This document shows positions 42,967-51,243 of a stretch of 64,000 nucleotides of DNA, in pieces. Under the pieces are notes generated by a model. It was not told where the DNA came from and searched no databases. It worked only from the letters and a program-made list of their open reading frames with translations. Position 1 is the stretch's first letter; every line of letters begins with the position of its first letter. This stretch comes from Terrabacter aerolatus (GTDB lineage: Bacteria > Actinomycetota > Actinomycetes > Actinomycetales > Dermatophilaceae): positions 121,516 to 185,515 of the forward strand of contig NZ_BJYX01000007.1 in assembly GCF_007991735.1 (NCBI RefSeq). Direction: 5' to 3'. A program made the position numbers and the translations under genes.

Positions 42967-44370
42967 TCAGCGCTGCTGCGCTGCCGGCTCGAGGCGCGGC
43001 AGGTCGGTGCCCCACAGCCACTGCTCGAGCAGGTCGGCCGCGCGCGCGGCCGCCGTGTCGGCCCCGACGCCAGGACCGCCGCCCGAGCTGCCGCGCGAGC
43101 CGCCGTGGGCACGTCGGACGTGCACGTCCACGAGGTCGACGAACTCGTCGGTGGACACCGACGCGTGCCGGTGGGTCTCGGTCCAGTCGCGCAGCACGTC
43201 GAAGAAGACGTCGTCGCCGACCTCGAGCCGCAGTGCGTGCAGGGTCAGGGCGCCGCGCTTGTAGACGCGGTCGTCGAACATGAGGTCAGGCCCGGGGTCG
43301 CCGAGGACGAGGTCCTGCGGCAGCCGGGCGAGCAGCGACCAGTGGTTCCCGGCGCTGGTCCCGACCGGGACGCCGTCGGCGTGCTCGCCCCAGAGCCACT
43401 CGGCGTAGCAGGCGAAGCCCTCGTTGAGCCAGATGTCGGCCCACGCCTGCGGGGTGAGGCTGTTGCCGAACCACTGGTGCGCGAGCTCGTGGGCGACGAG
43501 CCGCTCGTGCCGTCGGCGCCCGTCGAGCCAGTTCGGTCCGAAGGTCGCCAGGGCGTGCGCCTCGAGCGGGATCTCCAGGTCGTCCGCCGTGACGACGACG
43601 GTGTAGTCCGCGAAGGGGTAGGGCCCGAAGAGGGCCCCGAAGAGACGGGTCATCTCGGGAAGCCGCGCGAGGTCGTGCATGACCGGCCGCTCGTGCAGGG
43701 CCGGGAGCAGCACCGTGATCGGGATGTCGGCCGGCGCGAGCGCCCGCCGGACGTAGCGCCCGACGTGGACCGTCGCGAGGTAGGTCGCCATCGGGACGTG
43801 CTGCTCGAAGACCCGCCGGGTGCGGGACCCGCGCACCCGGGTCTCGACGAGGGTCCCGGTCGCCACGACGTCGTAGGGCGAGTCGGACTCGAACGCGATG
43901 CGGTAGGTGGCCTTGTGCCTCGGGTGGTCGTTGCACGGGAACCACGTCGGCGCGCCGTTCGGCTGGGCGGCCACGAGGGCGCCCTCGGTGAGCTCCTCCC
44001 AGCCGACGTCGCCCCAGAGCGTGCGCGTGGGGCCGGGCGTGCCGGCATACGTGATCATCACCTGCGTGCGCGAGCCGCGCGGGAGGGGCGCGGGAGGGGT
44101 GACGAGGACGCGCGGGCCGCGGTGCACCCACTTGGCGGGCCGCCCGCCGACCGCGACCTTGAGCACGCGCAGGCCGACGAGGTCGACGACGACCCGGCGC
44201 ACGTCCTCGACCGCGGTGACGTCGAGGACCGCGCGGCCCGCGAGCCGGTTGGTCGACACCTTGTAGTCGAGGTCGAGGTCGTAGTGCGTGACGACGTATG
44301 CCGGGTCGCCGCGGTCCGGCGTGTAGGTGTCGGTGGGCGCGTGGACCTGGTGGGCGAGGCTGCCGCTCAT
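42967..44370 (-). CDS. M1-family zinc metallopeptidase
   Basis: 467 residues, a short M1 aminopeptidase. The zinc site is HELAHQWFGN (about 296-305) with the third ligand Glu in NEGFACYAEWLWGE. The usual GAMEN substrate motif is replaced by EIPLEAHA. No signal peptide is visible. The ATG overlaps the TGA of the Pls-like synthetase gene (ATGA), so the two are made together. In the poly-lysine producer Streptomyces albulus the polymer-degrading enzyme Pld is also a zinc aminopeptidase. A self-protection or polymer-trimming role is therefore likely but inferred. Confidence 0.88.
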   Translation of the reverse strand: MSGSLAHQVHAPTDTYTPDRGDPAYVVTHYDLDLDYKVSTNRLAGRAVLDVTAVEDVRRVVVDLVGLRVLKVAVGGRPAKWVHRGPRVLVTPPAPLPRGSRTQVMITYAGTPGPTRTLWGDVGWEELTEGALVAAQPNGAPTWFPCNDHPRHKATYRIAFESDSPYDVVATGTLVETRVRGSRTRRVFEQHVPMATYLATVHVGRYVRRALAPADIPITVLLPALHERPVMHDLARLPEMTRLFGALFGPYPFADYTVVVTADDLEIPLEAHALATFGPNWLDGRRRHERLVAHELAHQWFGNSLTPQAWADIWLNEGFACYAEWLWGEHADGVPVGTSAGNHWSLLARLPQDLVLGDPGPDLMFDDRVYKRGALTLHALRLEVGDDVFFDVLRDWTETHRHASVSTDEFVDLVDVHVRRAHGGSRGSSGGGPGVGADTAAARAADLLEQWLWGTDLPRLEPAAQQR

Positions 44371-47300
44371 GGGGCGTCGGCCGGGACCGGCCCGGGCTCC
44401 GGAGCGGTGCGGGCCACCTCCTCGACGGCGAGGCCCTGGCCGCTCCACGACGCGATCGGGTTGCCCGTCCAGCGGGTGCCGTGGGGCACGGCCTCGCCAC
44501 GCAGCACGAGCGAGCCCGGGCCCACGGTGGCGGACCGGCCGATGCTGGCTGCGGGGAGGATCACCCCGTTGGGGCCGAGCGTGGCTCCGTCCTCGAGCGT
44601 GACCGTGTCCATGCTCATGATTCGATCATGGAAGAGGTGGGTCTGGAGCACGCAGCCCCGGTTGACGGTCGCACCGTCGCCCAGGGTCACGAGGTCCGCC
44701 TCGGGCAGCCAGTAGGTCTCACACCAGACACCGTGCCCGATCCGGGCCCCGAGGCTTCGCAGCCAGACGTTGATGGCCGGGGTGCCGGTCGCGGTCCAGG
44801 CGAACCACGGCCCGGCGACCATCTCGACGAAGGTGTCGACGACCTCGTTGCGCCAGACGAAGGAGCTCCACAGCGGGTGCTCGACGGCGCCGATGCGACC
44901 GACGACGACCCACTTCGCGACGGTCGTCACCGTGGCCGCGACGGCGCCCGCGGCGGCGAGGACGACACCGCCGAGAGCTGCGGCCCAGCCCAGGCCGACG
45001 AGCCCGACGAGCCACTGGAGCGCGACGAGGACGCTGACGGCGATGGCGACGGTCACCATGACCGGAACGACGCGGCAGAGCTCGACGAGACCGCGGATCA
45101 CCTTGAGCCGCAAGGGCGGCGCGAAGGTCCGCTCGCCGTCGGAACCCTGTGGCGGTCGACGCAGCCGCACCGGCGGGCTGCCGATCCAGCTCGACCCGGC
45201 CTTGGCCTTGTGCGGCGCGGCCGACAGGACGGCGACGAGACCGTGCTTCGGCACGCGACGACCCGGTGCGGTCATCCCGCTGTTGCCGAGGAAGGCTCGC
45301 TTGCCGACCTTGGCGGGCGCGATGTGCACCCAGCCGTGGGCCAGCTCGTAGCCGGCCACGAGCGTGTCGTCGGCGAGGAAGGCGCCGTCGGCGACGGACG
45401 TCATGGACGGGAGCAGCAGGACCGTCGAGGCCTCGACGTCCCGGCCGACCCTCGCGCCGAGGGCCCGCAGCCACGACGGCGTCACCAGGCTGGCGTAGAT
45501 CGGGAAGAGGAGGGTGCGGGCCTGGTCGAGCAGCCGCTCGGTGGCCCACACCTGCCAGCCGACCCTGCTCCGCACGGGGAAGTAGCCCTCGCGCAGACCG
45601 ATCGCGAGGAGCCGGACGAGGACGACCGTCGCCGCCGCCAGGGTGAACAGGGCGATGACCGTCACGGCGGGCACGGCCGCGTAGGCCGCGACGACGGCGG
45701 CGCCGGCCTCGGCCCGCCCGACCGCGCCACCGACGAGGAGCGCGCCCGGGAGCAGCGCGAGGAACGGCAGGACCGACAGCACGACGCCGGAGAGCCCGTA
45801 GACGGCGAGCCAGGCCCGCGCCTCGGGGGGTCGGGCGGAGGGCCAGCCCGGGCGGACGGGTGACGTGACGCGCTGAGCGGGCGAGCCGGTGACCACACGC
45901 CCGGGACGCACCGACCTCAGCACGGTGGAGCCGGCCTCGACGACGACGTCGCGCCCGATGTGGACGTCGGGCCCGATGGTGCTCCGGGCGCCCACGACGG
46001 CCTCGCGCCCGATGTGGATGGGGCCGACGTGCACGAGGTCGCCGTCGATCCAGTAGCCCGAGAGGTCGACCTCGGGCTCGATGCTCGCCCCCGCGCCGAT
46101 CGTCAGCATGCCCGTGACGGGCGGCACGCTGTGCAGGTCGACACCCGGTCCGATCGAGGCTCCCAGCATGCGTGCGTAGTAGATGATCCACGGGGCTCCG
46201 GCCATGGTGATGGCTCCCATGGCGTCGGCGAAGCGCTCGGCCGCCCACAGGCGCAGCTGGACGCTGCCGCCGCGGGGGTAGGCGCCCGGGCGCACGCCGG
46301 CGAGCAGCGCGCGAGCAGCCAACGCGGACAGACCCATTCGACCGAGCGGGGTGATGAACGCCACCCAGCCCACGCCGAGCGCCCACCACGAGACGGGCAC
46401 CGACCAGGGTGCGAGGCCCGAGAGCCGGAGCAGCTCGGTCAAGGTCGCCAGCCCGACGAGCCACTGGAGGCCCTTGACGGTGAGGAGCACGACCGACACG
46501 ACGGTCTGCACGAGCTGGGTCCGGCGCGGGATGCGCCTGACGGTGCGGTCGACCCGTGACGCGTCGGCGGAGTCCATCGTGTCGAGCAGCTCGGCCAGCG
46601 CCCCGAGCCGGGGATGGGCGTGGACGTCGGCCACCGTGACGGTCGGGAAGCGCTCGCGCAGGAGTGACACGAGGCGCGCCGACGAGAGGCTCCCGCCGCC
46701 GTTGTCGAAGAAGTCGGCGGTGCCAGAGCGCACCGTCGTGCCGAGCACGGCCGTCCACTGTGCGGCGAGCCACGCGGCGGTGCCCGAGAGGTCGCTCGGC
46801 TCGTCGTCGTCCGCGGATCCCGCAAGCGGCCAGGGCAGGGCCGCCCGGTCGACCTTGCCGGACGTGCGCGTGGGCAGCGTGTCGACGACCGCGAGGACCG
46901 GCACGAGCGCCGAGGGCAGCTCCTCGTGCAGGCGAGCCAGCGCCGCGGTCCGGTCGAACGCCTCCGGAGGGTCGGGCACGACGTAGCCGACGAGGACCTG
47001 GCTGCCGGCCGTCGTCGTCTTGACGGCCGCGGCCGCGCCCGAGACGTGGGGCAGCGCCTGCAGGGCGGCGTCGACCTCGCCCAGCTCGATGCGCCGTCCG
47101 CCGAGCTTGACCTGCTCGTCGGCGCGACCGACGAAGACGAGGCCGTCGGGGTCGTTCACGACGAGGTCGCCCGAGCGGTAGGCGCGGTCCCAGCCCAGGG
47201 TCGGCATCGGGGCGTACTTCTCGGCGTCCTTGGCCGGATCGAGGTACCGGGCCAGACCGACCCCGCCGATGATGAGCTGACCCGTCTCGCCGACACCGAC

Positions 47301-48311
47301 CGGCCGGTCGTCCGGGCCGACGACGGCGAGGTCCCAGCCGTCGAGGGGCAGACCGATCCTGATCGGTGCCGTCCCGTCGAGACGCGCCCCGCACGCGACG
47401 ACGGTCGCCTCGGTCGGCCCGTAGGTGTTCCACACCTCGCGCTCGGGGGTGACGAGCCGCTCGGCGAGCTCGGGCGGGCAGGCCTCGCCCCCGAAGACGA
47501 GCAGCCGCACCGGCTCGAGCGCCTCGGGCGGCCACAGCGCCGCGAGCGTCGGCACCGTCGACACGACGGTGACGTCCTGTGCGACGAGCCACGGACCGAG
47601 GTCCATGCCGGTGCGCACGAGGCTGCGCGGCGCGGGCACGAGGCAGGCCCCGTGGCCCCAGGCGAGCCACATCTCCTCGCACGAGGCGTCGAAGGCCACC
47701 GACAAACCGGCCAGCACCCGGTCGCCCGGACCGATCGGGCTGTCCTGCAAGAACATTCGCGCCTCGGCGTCGACGAAGGCCGCCGCCGAGCGGTGCGACA
47801 CGGCGACCCCCTTGGGCACGCCGGTCGACCCGGACGTGAAGATGACCCACGCGTCGTCGTCGGTGCGCACCTCCGGGAGCGCGCCGCGGGGAGGGCGGCC
47901 CGCAGAGCGCCGCGACGCCCTGACGTCCGCCGGCACGGTGACCTGTCGACGCGCGCCCACCACGGCCGTGACGGCTGCTTCGGAGAAGACGAGGTCGGCC
48001 CGCTCGGGCGGGTCGTCGACGTCGACGGGCACGTAGGCCGCGCCCGCGTGCAGGATGCCGAGGACGGCGACGTAGAGGTCGGCCGTGCCCGAGGGCGCCC
48101 GCACGCCGACCCGGTCGCCACGGCATACGCCCGCTGCGGCGAGCTCGACGGCCAGTCGCCGCGCCCGCTCCGTGAGCTCGGTGTAGGTCAGGACCGTCCG
48201 GGTGTCGTCGAGCGCGGGGGCGTCCGGGTGGCGCGCCGTGACGTCGGCGAGGACGTCGACGAGGGTCCGGGGCGCCGGTGCGCGGTCGCCGGCCAGCAGG
48301 GGATCCACCAC
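44367..48311 (-). CDS. Pls/PosA-family membrane-bound non-ribosomal peptide synthetase
   Basis: 1314 residues. The adenylation domain shows FTSGSTGVPKG (about 157), NTYGPTEATV, YRSGDLV, GRRIELGEVD and PTRTSGKVDR (about 487). The carrier domain has DFFDNGGGSLSSARL, with the phosphopantetheine Ser near 540. Three repeats of two membrane helices plus a left-handed beta-helix, acyltransferase-like soluble domain follow (for example IGAGASIEPEVDLSGYW and LGDGATVNRGCV). This is the poly-lysine synthetase Pls plan: the tandem C-domains link one amino acid to itself, at the membrane. The start is GTG 48311 or 48308 behind GAGGAGG; upstream GTG 48353 is less likely. The substrate is unproven. Confidence 0.88.
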   Translation of the reverse strand: MVDPLLAGDRAPAPRTLVDVLADVTARHPDAPALDDTRTVLTYTELTERARRLAVELAAAGVCRGDRVGVRAPSGTADLYVAVLGILHAGAAYVPVDVDDPPERADLVFSEAAVTAVVGARRQVTVPADVRASRRSAGRPPRGALPEVRTDDDAWVIFTSGSTGVPKGVAVSHRSAAAFVDAEARMFLQDSPIGPGDRVLAGLSVAFDASCEEMWLAWGHGACLVPAPRSLVRTGMDLGPWLVAQDVTVVSTVPTLAALWPPEALEPVRLLVFGGEACPPELAERLVTPEREVWNTYGPTEATVVACGARLDGTAPIRIGLPLDGWDLAVVGPDDRPVGVGETGQLIIGGVGLARYLDPAKDAEKYAPMPTLGWDRAYRSGDLVVNDPDGLVFVGRADEQVKLGGRRIELGEVDAALQALPHVSGAAAAVKTTTAGSQVLVGYVVPDPPEAFDRTAALARLHEELPSALVPVLAVVDTLPTRTSGKVDRAALPWPLAGSADDDEPSDLSGTAAWLAAQWTAVLGTTVRSGTADFFDNGGGSLSSARLVSLLRERFPTVTVADVHAHPRLGALAELLDTMDSADASRVDRTVRRIPRRTQLVQTVVSVVLLTVKGLQWLVGLATLTELLRLSGLAPWSVPVSWWALGVGWVAFITPLGRMGLSALAARALLAGVRPGAYPRGGSVQLRLWAAERFADAMGAITMAGAPWIIYYARMLGASIGPGVDLHSVPPVTGMLTIGAGASIEPEVDLSGYWIDGDLVHVGPIHIGREAVVGARSTIGPDVHIGRDVVVEAGSTVLRSVRPGRVVTGSPAQRVTSPVRPGWPSARPPEARAWLAVYGLSGVVLSVLPFLALLPGALLVGGAVGRAEAGAAVVAAYAAVPAVTVIALFTLAAATVVLVRLLAIGLREGYFPVRSRVGWQVWATERLLDQARTLLFPIYASLVTPSWLRALGARVGRDVEASTVLLLPSMTSVADGAFLADDTLVAGYELAHGWVHIAPAKVGKRAFLGNSGMTAPGRRVPKHGLVAVLSAAPHKAKAGSSWIGSPPVRLRRPPQGSDGERTFAPPLRLKVIRGLVELCRVVPVMVTVAIAVSVLVALQWLVGLVGLGWAAALGGVVLAAAGAVAATVTTVAKWVVVGRIGAVEHPLWSSFVWRNEVVDTFVEMVAGPWFAWTATGTPAINVWLRSLGARIGHGVWCETYWLPEADLVTLGDGATVNRGCVLQTHLFHDRIMSMDTVTLEDGATLGPNGVILPAASIGRSATVGPGSLVLRGEAVPHGTRWTGNPIASWSGQGLAVEEVARTAPEPGPVPADAP

Positions 48312-48446
48312 GCGCCCTCCTCGTCCGGGCCGCCGCCCTACGCGGACCGCCACCCTGCCGAACCTAGTGCCGCCGGGTGAACGGACGGTGCTGCTCGACC
48401 GAACCGACGGAGCGGCCCTCCGGGCCGGCGCGGGGTCAGCGCGGGG

Positions 48447-48731
48447 TCAGCGCGGGTCGTCGCCGCTGACGCCGAGCCGGACCTTGCCCTTGCTCGGGCA
48501 CTCGTCGACGTGGGCGAGGGCGTCCTTGCGGGCCTTGTCACGCGCCCGACGGGCTGGGCCCGTCCAGTCACAGCTCTTGCAGTAGCCGAGGATGAAGGCG
48601 CCCTCCTCGTGCACGTTGTCCGCGTCGACGGGCTCCAGGACGGCCCGGTGCTTGTGCCCCTCGGCGTCCTTGAGCGTCAGGTCGTCACCACTGCGCTTGA
48701 AGAACCGCGGGCCGCGTCCTGACTTCGCCAT
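48447..48731 (-). CDS. Hypothetical small protein with a possible zinc-binding cluster
   Basis: 94 residues. The start AKSGRGPRFFKRSGDDLTL is basic. The middle has GYCKSCDWTGPARRARDKA and the end HVDECP, a CxxC-x22-H-x3-C arrangement that could bind zinc. I do not recognise a family. The ATG at 48731 begins the conserved-looking segment; upstream residues look non-coding. Confidence 0.55.
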   Translation of the reverse strand: MAKSGRGPRFFKRSGDDLTLKDAEGHKHRAVLEPVDADNVHEEGAFILGYCKSCDWTGPARRARDKARKDALAHVDECPSKGKVRLGVSGDDPR

Positions 48732-48896
48732 GGCGCCATCGTCCCCCACGACTCCCGGCGCCGACCAGCAAGGGCCCGAACCCGCGGACGAGCGGACGGC
48801 CACCGACCTCTGGCGAGCACGCCGCCGGCTTCATAGGCTGGGACCGAGCCCGCCCCCGGACTCGCCGCCACCGACCGAGAACCACAGGAGTATGCC

Positions 48897-49238
48897 GTGA
48901 GCCAGCGCCGTGCATCTGTGTCCGAGTCCCAGCCCGCCCGCGTGCCCGAACCCGGTCCCGCCGATAAGGCCGGGCAGCCCGAACGGTTCCCACCCGAGAC
49001 GACCGAGGGCTATCTCCTCGACGCCCTCGAGCGCCTCGACGCCTCCGAGATGCGTGCCGAGAACCTGACCCACGCGCTGGCCCATTCGCGGACCATCGGG
49101 GCGGCGATCGGGGTGCTCATGGCCATGCGGAAGGTCACCCAGGACGAGGCGTTCGACCAGCTGCGCGAAGCGAGCATGGCCCAGAACCGCAAGCTGCACG
49201 TCATCGCCGCTGAGGTCGTCGAGCGCGGCTCGCTCTAG
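48897..49238 (+). CDS. ANTAR-domain protein (predicted RNA-binding antiterminator)
   Basis: 113 residues. After a disordered Pro-rich start, LTHALAHSRTIGAAIGVLMA begins a three-helix ANTAR domain (about 55-108; VTQDEAFDQLREASMAQNRK, LHVIAAEVV). ANTAR domains bind paired hairpins in mRNA leaders. There is no receiver or GAF domain, so it must be controlled by a partner or by amount. The GTG start overlaps the last G of a GTATGCCG octamer. Confidence 0.85.
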   Translation: MSQRRASVSESQPARVPEPGPADKAGQPERFPPETTEGYLLDALERLDASEMRAENLTHALAHSRTIGAAIGVLMAMRKVTQDEAFDQLREASMAQNRKLHVIAAEVVERGSL

Positions 49239-49405
49239 CGCGTGGACGAGCCTGAGGGCAGCGGGTCGACGAGGCGCCGGGGAGCCCGAGCCGCCGGTGA
49301 CCCCGTCGCCGAGGGTCTGCCGGACCGGCTCGGGTCGCACGGCCGGCGCGGGTAGCCTGAGTCCCGCAGACCCACCCCCACCACCTGACTCGGAGACACC
49401 GGAAC

Positions 49406-49630
49406 GTGACGTCGCAGCCCGACTGGAGAAGCGGTACGCCCCACCCCACGGGTGGCTACGACAAGGTCATCGTCGCCCGGGGTGACACGCTCTACTTCAC
49501 GGCGGCGCGGCTGCACCGCCTCGACGGGCCGGCCGTCGAGGCCGAGGACGGCTCGGTGCAGTACTGGGTCGCCGGCCAGCAGCTGACCGAGCAGCAGTTC
49601 CGGGAGCGCGGGACGGGCCAGCCGGGCTGA
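49406..49630 (+). CDS. Small hypothetical protein with a single HRLDGPAV motif
   Basis: 74 residues. The core RLHRLDGPAVEAEDGSVQYW followed by VAGQQLTE resembles one unit of the HRxDGPAxxxxDGxxxW repeat found in phage and environmental proteins of unknown role. The GTG start is preceded by a weak GGA. No neighbour suggests a function. Confidence 0.5.
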   Translation: MTSQPDWRSGTPHPTGGYDKVIVARGDTLYFTAARLHRLDGPAVEAEDGSVQYWVAGQQLTEQQFRERGTGQPG

Positions 49631-49713
49631 CCCGGCAACGGCCCTCGGACCTCGTAGGCCGGGTGCAACCGGTGGTCCAGGTGGACCTCGACGCGGCCGA
49701 CCGGAGAGGTGCG

Positions 49714-50049
49714 CTACCGCTGGGCGGCGTCGTAGGCCTGGACCACCGACTGGGGGATGCGACCGCGCGCTGGAGCGTGGTGACCGTGCTCGGCGGCCCA
49801 GGCGCGGATGAGCGCGTTGCGGGACTCGCCGACGGCAGGCAGCACCGTCGTGGAACGGGTCAGCGTGCGCCGCTCGTCGCCGGACCGGCGCGCCTTGGCC
49901 ACCCAGTCGTCCAGGGCCGACCGGAGGTGGTCGGCGTTCGACGCCGACAGGTCGATCTCGTAGAGCTGCCCGTCGATGCCGAAGGTCACCGTCTCGGTGG
50001 CGTCGGACCCGTCGAGGTCGTCGACGAGGGACACGATGGTCTGACGCAT
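49714..50049 (-). CDS. lsr2: Lsr2-family nucleoid-associated protein
   Basis: A 111-residue actinobacterial H-NS analogue. The N-terminal oligomerisation domain shows VSLVDDLDGSDATETVTFGI then YEIDLSASNADHLRSAL. The C-terminal DNA-binding domain ends in HAPARGRIPQSVVQAY, where the RGR loop enters the minor groove of A+T-rich DNA and silences foreign genes. The ATG at 50049 is clear. Many actinobacteria have more than one copy. Confidence 0.93.
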   Translation of the reverse strand: MRQTIVSLVDDLDGSDATETVTFGIDGQLYEIDLSASNADHLRSALDDWVAKARRSGDERRTLTRSTTVLPAVGESRNALIRAWAAEHGHHAPARGRIPQSVVQAYDAAQR

Positions 50050-50121
50050 GGTGCGAGCGTAGTGCGCGCCGGCCGAGCGCCCGCGCAGCGGTGCCGTGTC
50101 GGGAGCACCCGTCAGTCCATG

Positions 50122-50140
50122 TAAGGTAAGCCTTACCTAC
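50122..50140 (+). promoter_or_regulatory. IdeR/DmdR-type iron box before the ferric-iron ABC operon
   Basis: TAAGGTAAGCCTTACCTAC matches the 19-bp iron-box consensus TTAGGTTAGCCTAACCTAA at 15 positions, and AGGTAAG-C-CTTACCT is a perfect palindrome. It lies 56 nt upstream of the binding-protein start. A leader hairpin (50144-50151 with 50164-50171) follows. Expected effect: repression by iron-loaded IdeR. Confidence 0.85.
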
Positions 50141-50195
50141 TGAAGCGAGCCGTCCACGGAACCGGCTCGCTCCCCGGATCACGAAGGCAGCTCAC

Positions 50196-51236
50196 ATGAC
50201 CTCCCGTCCCCATCCCTCCCTCAGCCTCGCCGTCGCCGCGGTCGGTGTACTGGCGCTCGCGGCCTGCGGGTCCGGCTCGTCGGCCGACGGCCGCTCGACC
50301 GGCGGCTCGGGCGGCATCACGCTCTACAACGCGCAGCACGAGAGCCTCACCCAGGAGTGGGTCGATGCGTTCACGAAGCAGACCGGCATCAAGGTCACCG
50401 TGCGCAACGGCTCCGACACCGAGCTGTCCAACCAGATCATGCAGGAGGGCGCCGCCTCGCCGGCCGACGTCTTCCTCACCGAGAACAGCCCGGCCATGAC
50501 GCAGGTCGAGAACGCCGGCCTCTTCGCCGACGTCGACCAGGCGACCCTCGCCCAGGTCCCCGAGCAGTACCGCCCCTCGACGGGCAAGTGGATCGGCATC
50601 GCGGCCCGCTCGACCGTGCTCGTCTACGACAAGCGCAAGGTCCAGGAGAACCAGCTGCCCGCCTCGATGCTCGACCTCGCCAAGCCCGAGTGGAAGGGCC
50701 GCTGGGCCGCGTCGCCGTCCGGCGCCGACTTCCAGGCCATCGTCTCGGCGCTGCTCCAGCTCAAGGGCGAGGCGGCGACGAACGACTGGCTCACCGCGAT
50801 GAAGAGCAACGCCAAGGTCTACAAGGGCAACAGCACCGCGATGAAGGCCGTCAACTCGGGCGAGGTCGACACCGCGCTGATCTACCACTACTACTACTAC
50901 GGCGACCAGGCCAAGACGGGCGAGAACTCCGCCAACCTCGGCACCCACTACTTCAAGAACCAGGACCCGGGCGCGTTCGTCTCGGTGTCGGGTGGTGGGG
51001 TGCTCAAGTCGTCGAAGAACGCCGCTGCCGCCCAGTCGCTCCTGAAGTTCATCACCGGCAAGGCCGGCCAGGAGGTCCTGCAGAAGGGCACGTCGTTCGA
51101 GTACGCCGTCGGCTCCGACGTGCCGTCCAACCCGGCCCTCGTGCCGCTCAAGGACCTCCAGGCACCGACGGTCGACCCCGCCAAGCTCAACTCCGCCACG
51201 GTCACCGATCTGATGACCCAGGCTGGTCTGCTGTAG
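50196..51236 (+). CDS. Ferric-iron ABC transporter substrate-binding lipoprotein
   Basis: 346 residues. The signal peptide ends in the lipobox LAAC (Cys 24), which anchors it to the membrane outer face. The mature part begins with [15 protein letters not shown], the pattern of the FutA/FbpA iron-binding family. A run of Tyr in [14 protein letters not shown] supplies the iron-coordinating tyrosines. It delivers Fe3+ to the permease encoded 7 nt downstream. Iron control by the box upstream is expected. Confidence 0.93.
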   Translation: MTSRPHPSLSLAVAAVGVLALAACGSGSSADGRSTGGSGGITLYNAQHESLTQEWVDAFTKQTGIKVTVRNGSDTELSNQIMQEGAASPADVFLTENSPAMTQVENAGLFADVDQATLAQVPEQYRPSTGKWIGIAARSTVLVYDKRKVQENQLPASMLDLAKPEWKGRWAASPSGADFQAIVSALLQLKGEAATNDWLTAMKSNAKVYKGNSTAMKAVNSGEVDTALIYHYYYYGDQAKTGENSANLGTHYFKNQDPGAFVSVSGGGVLKSSKNAAAAQSLLKFITGKAGQEVLQKGTSFEYAVGSDVPSNPALVPLKDLQAPTVDPAKLNSATVTDLMTQAGLL

Positions 51237-51243
51237 TTCTCCG

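Noticed and set aside
44298..45863. Long forward-strand open frames opposite the Pls-like gene
   Set aside because: Low-complexity products without domains, lying opposite a fully recognisable 1314-residue synthetase.
35179..48311. One large antibiotic cluster from the SARP gene to the Pls-like synthetase
   Set aside because: The genes between them (thiolase, M20 hydrolase, TRIC channel, DUF2807 lipoprotein) have no clear role in such a pathway. Only the 42.0-48.3 kb genes are treated as a unit.
50144..50171. A riboswitch in the iron-operon leader
   Set aside because: Only one simple 8-bp hairpin is present, without a conserved aptamer-like core.
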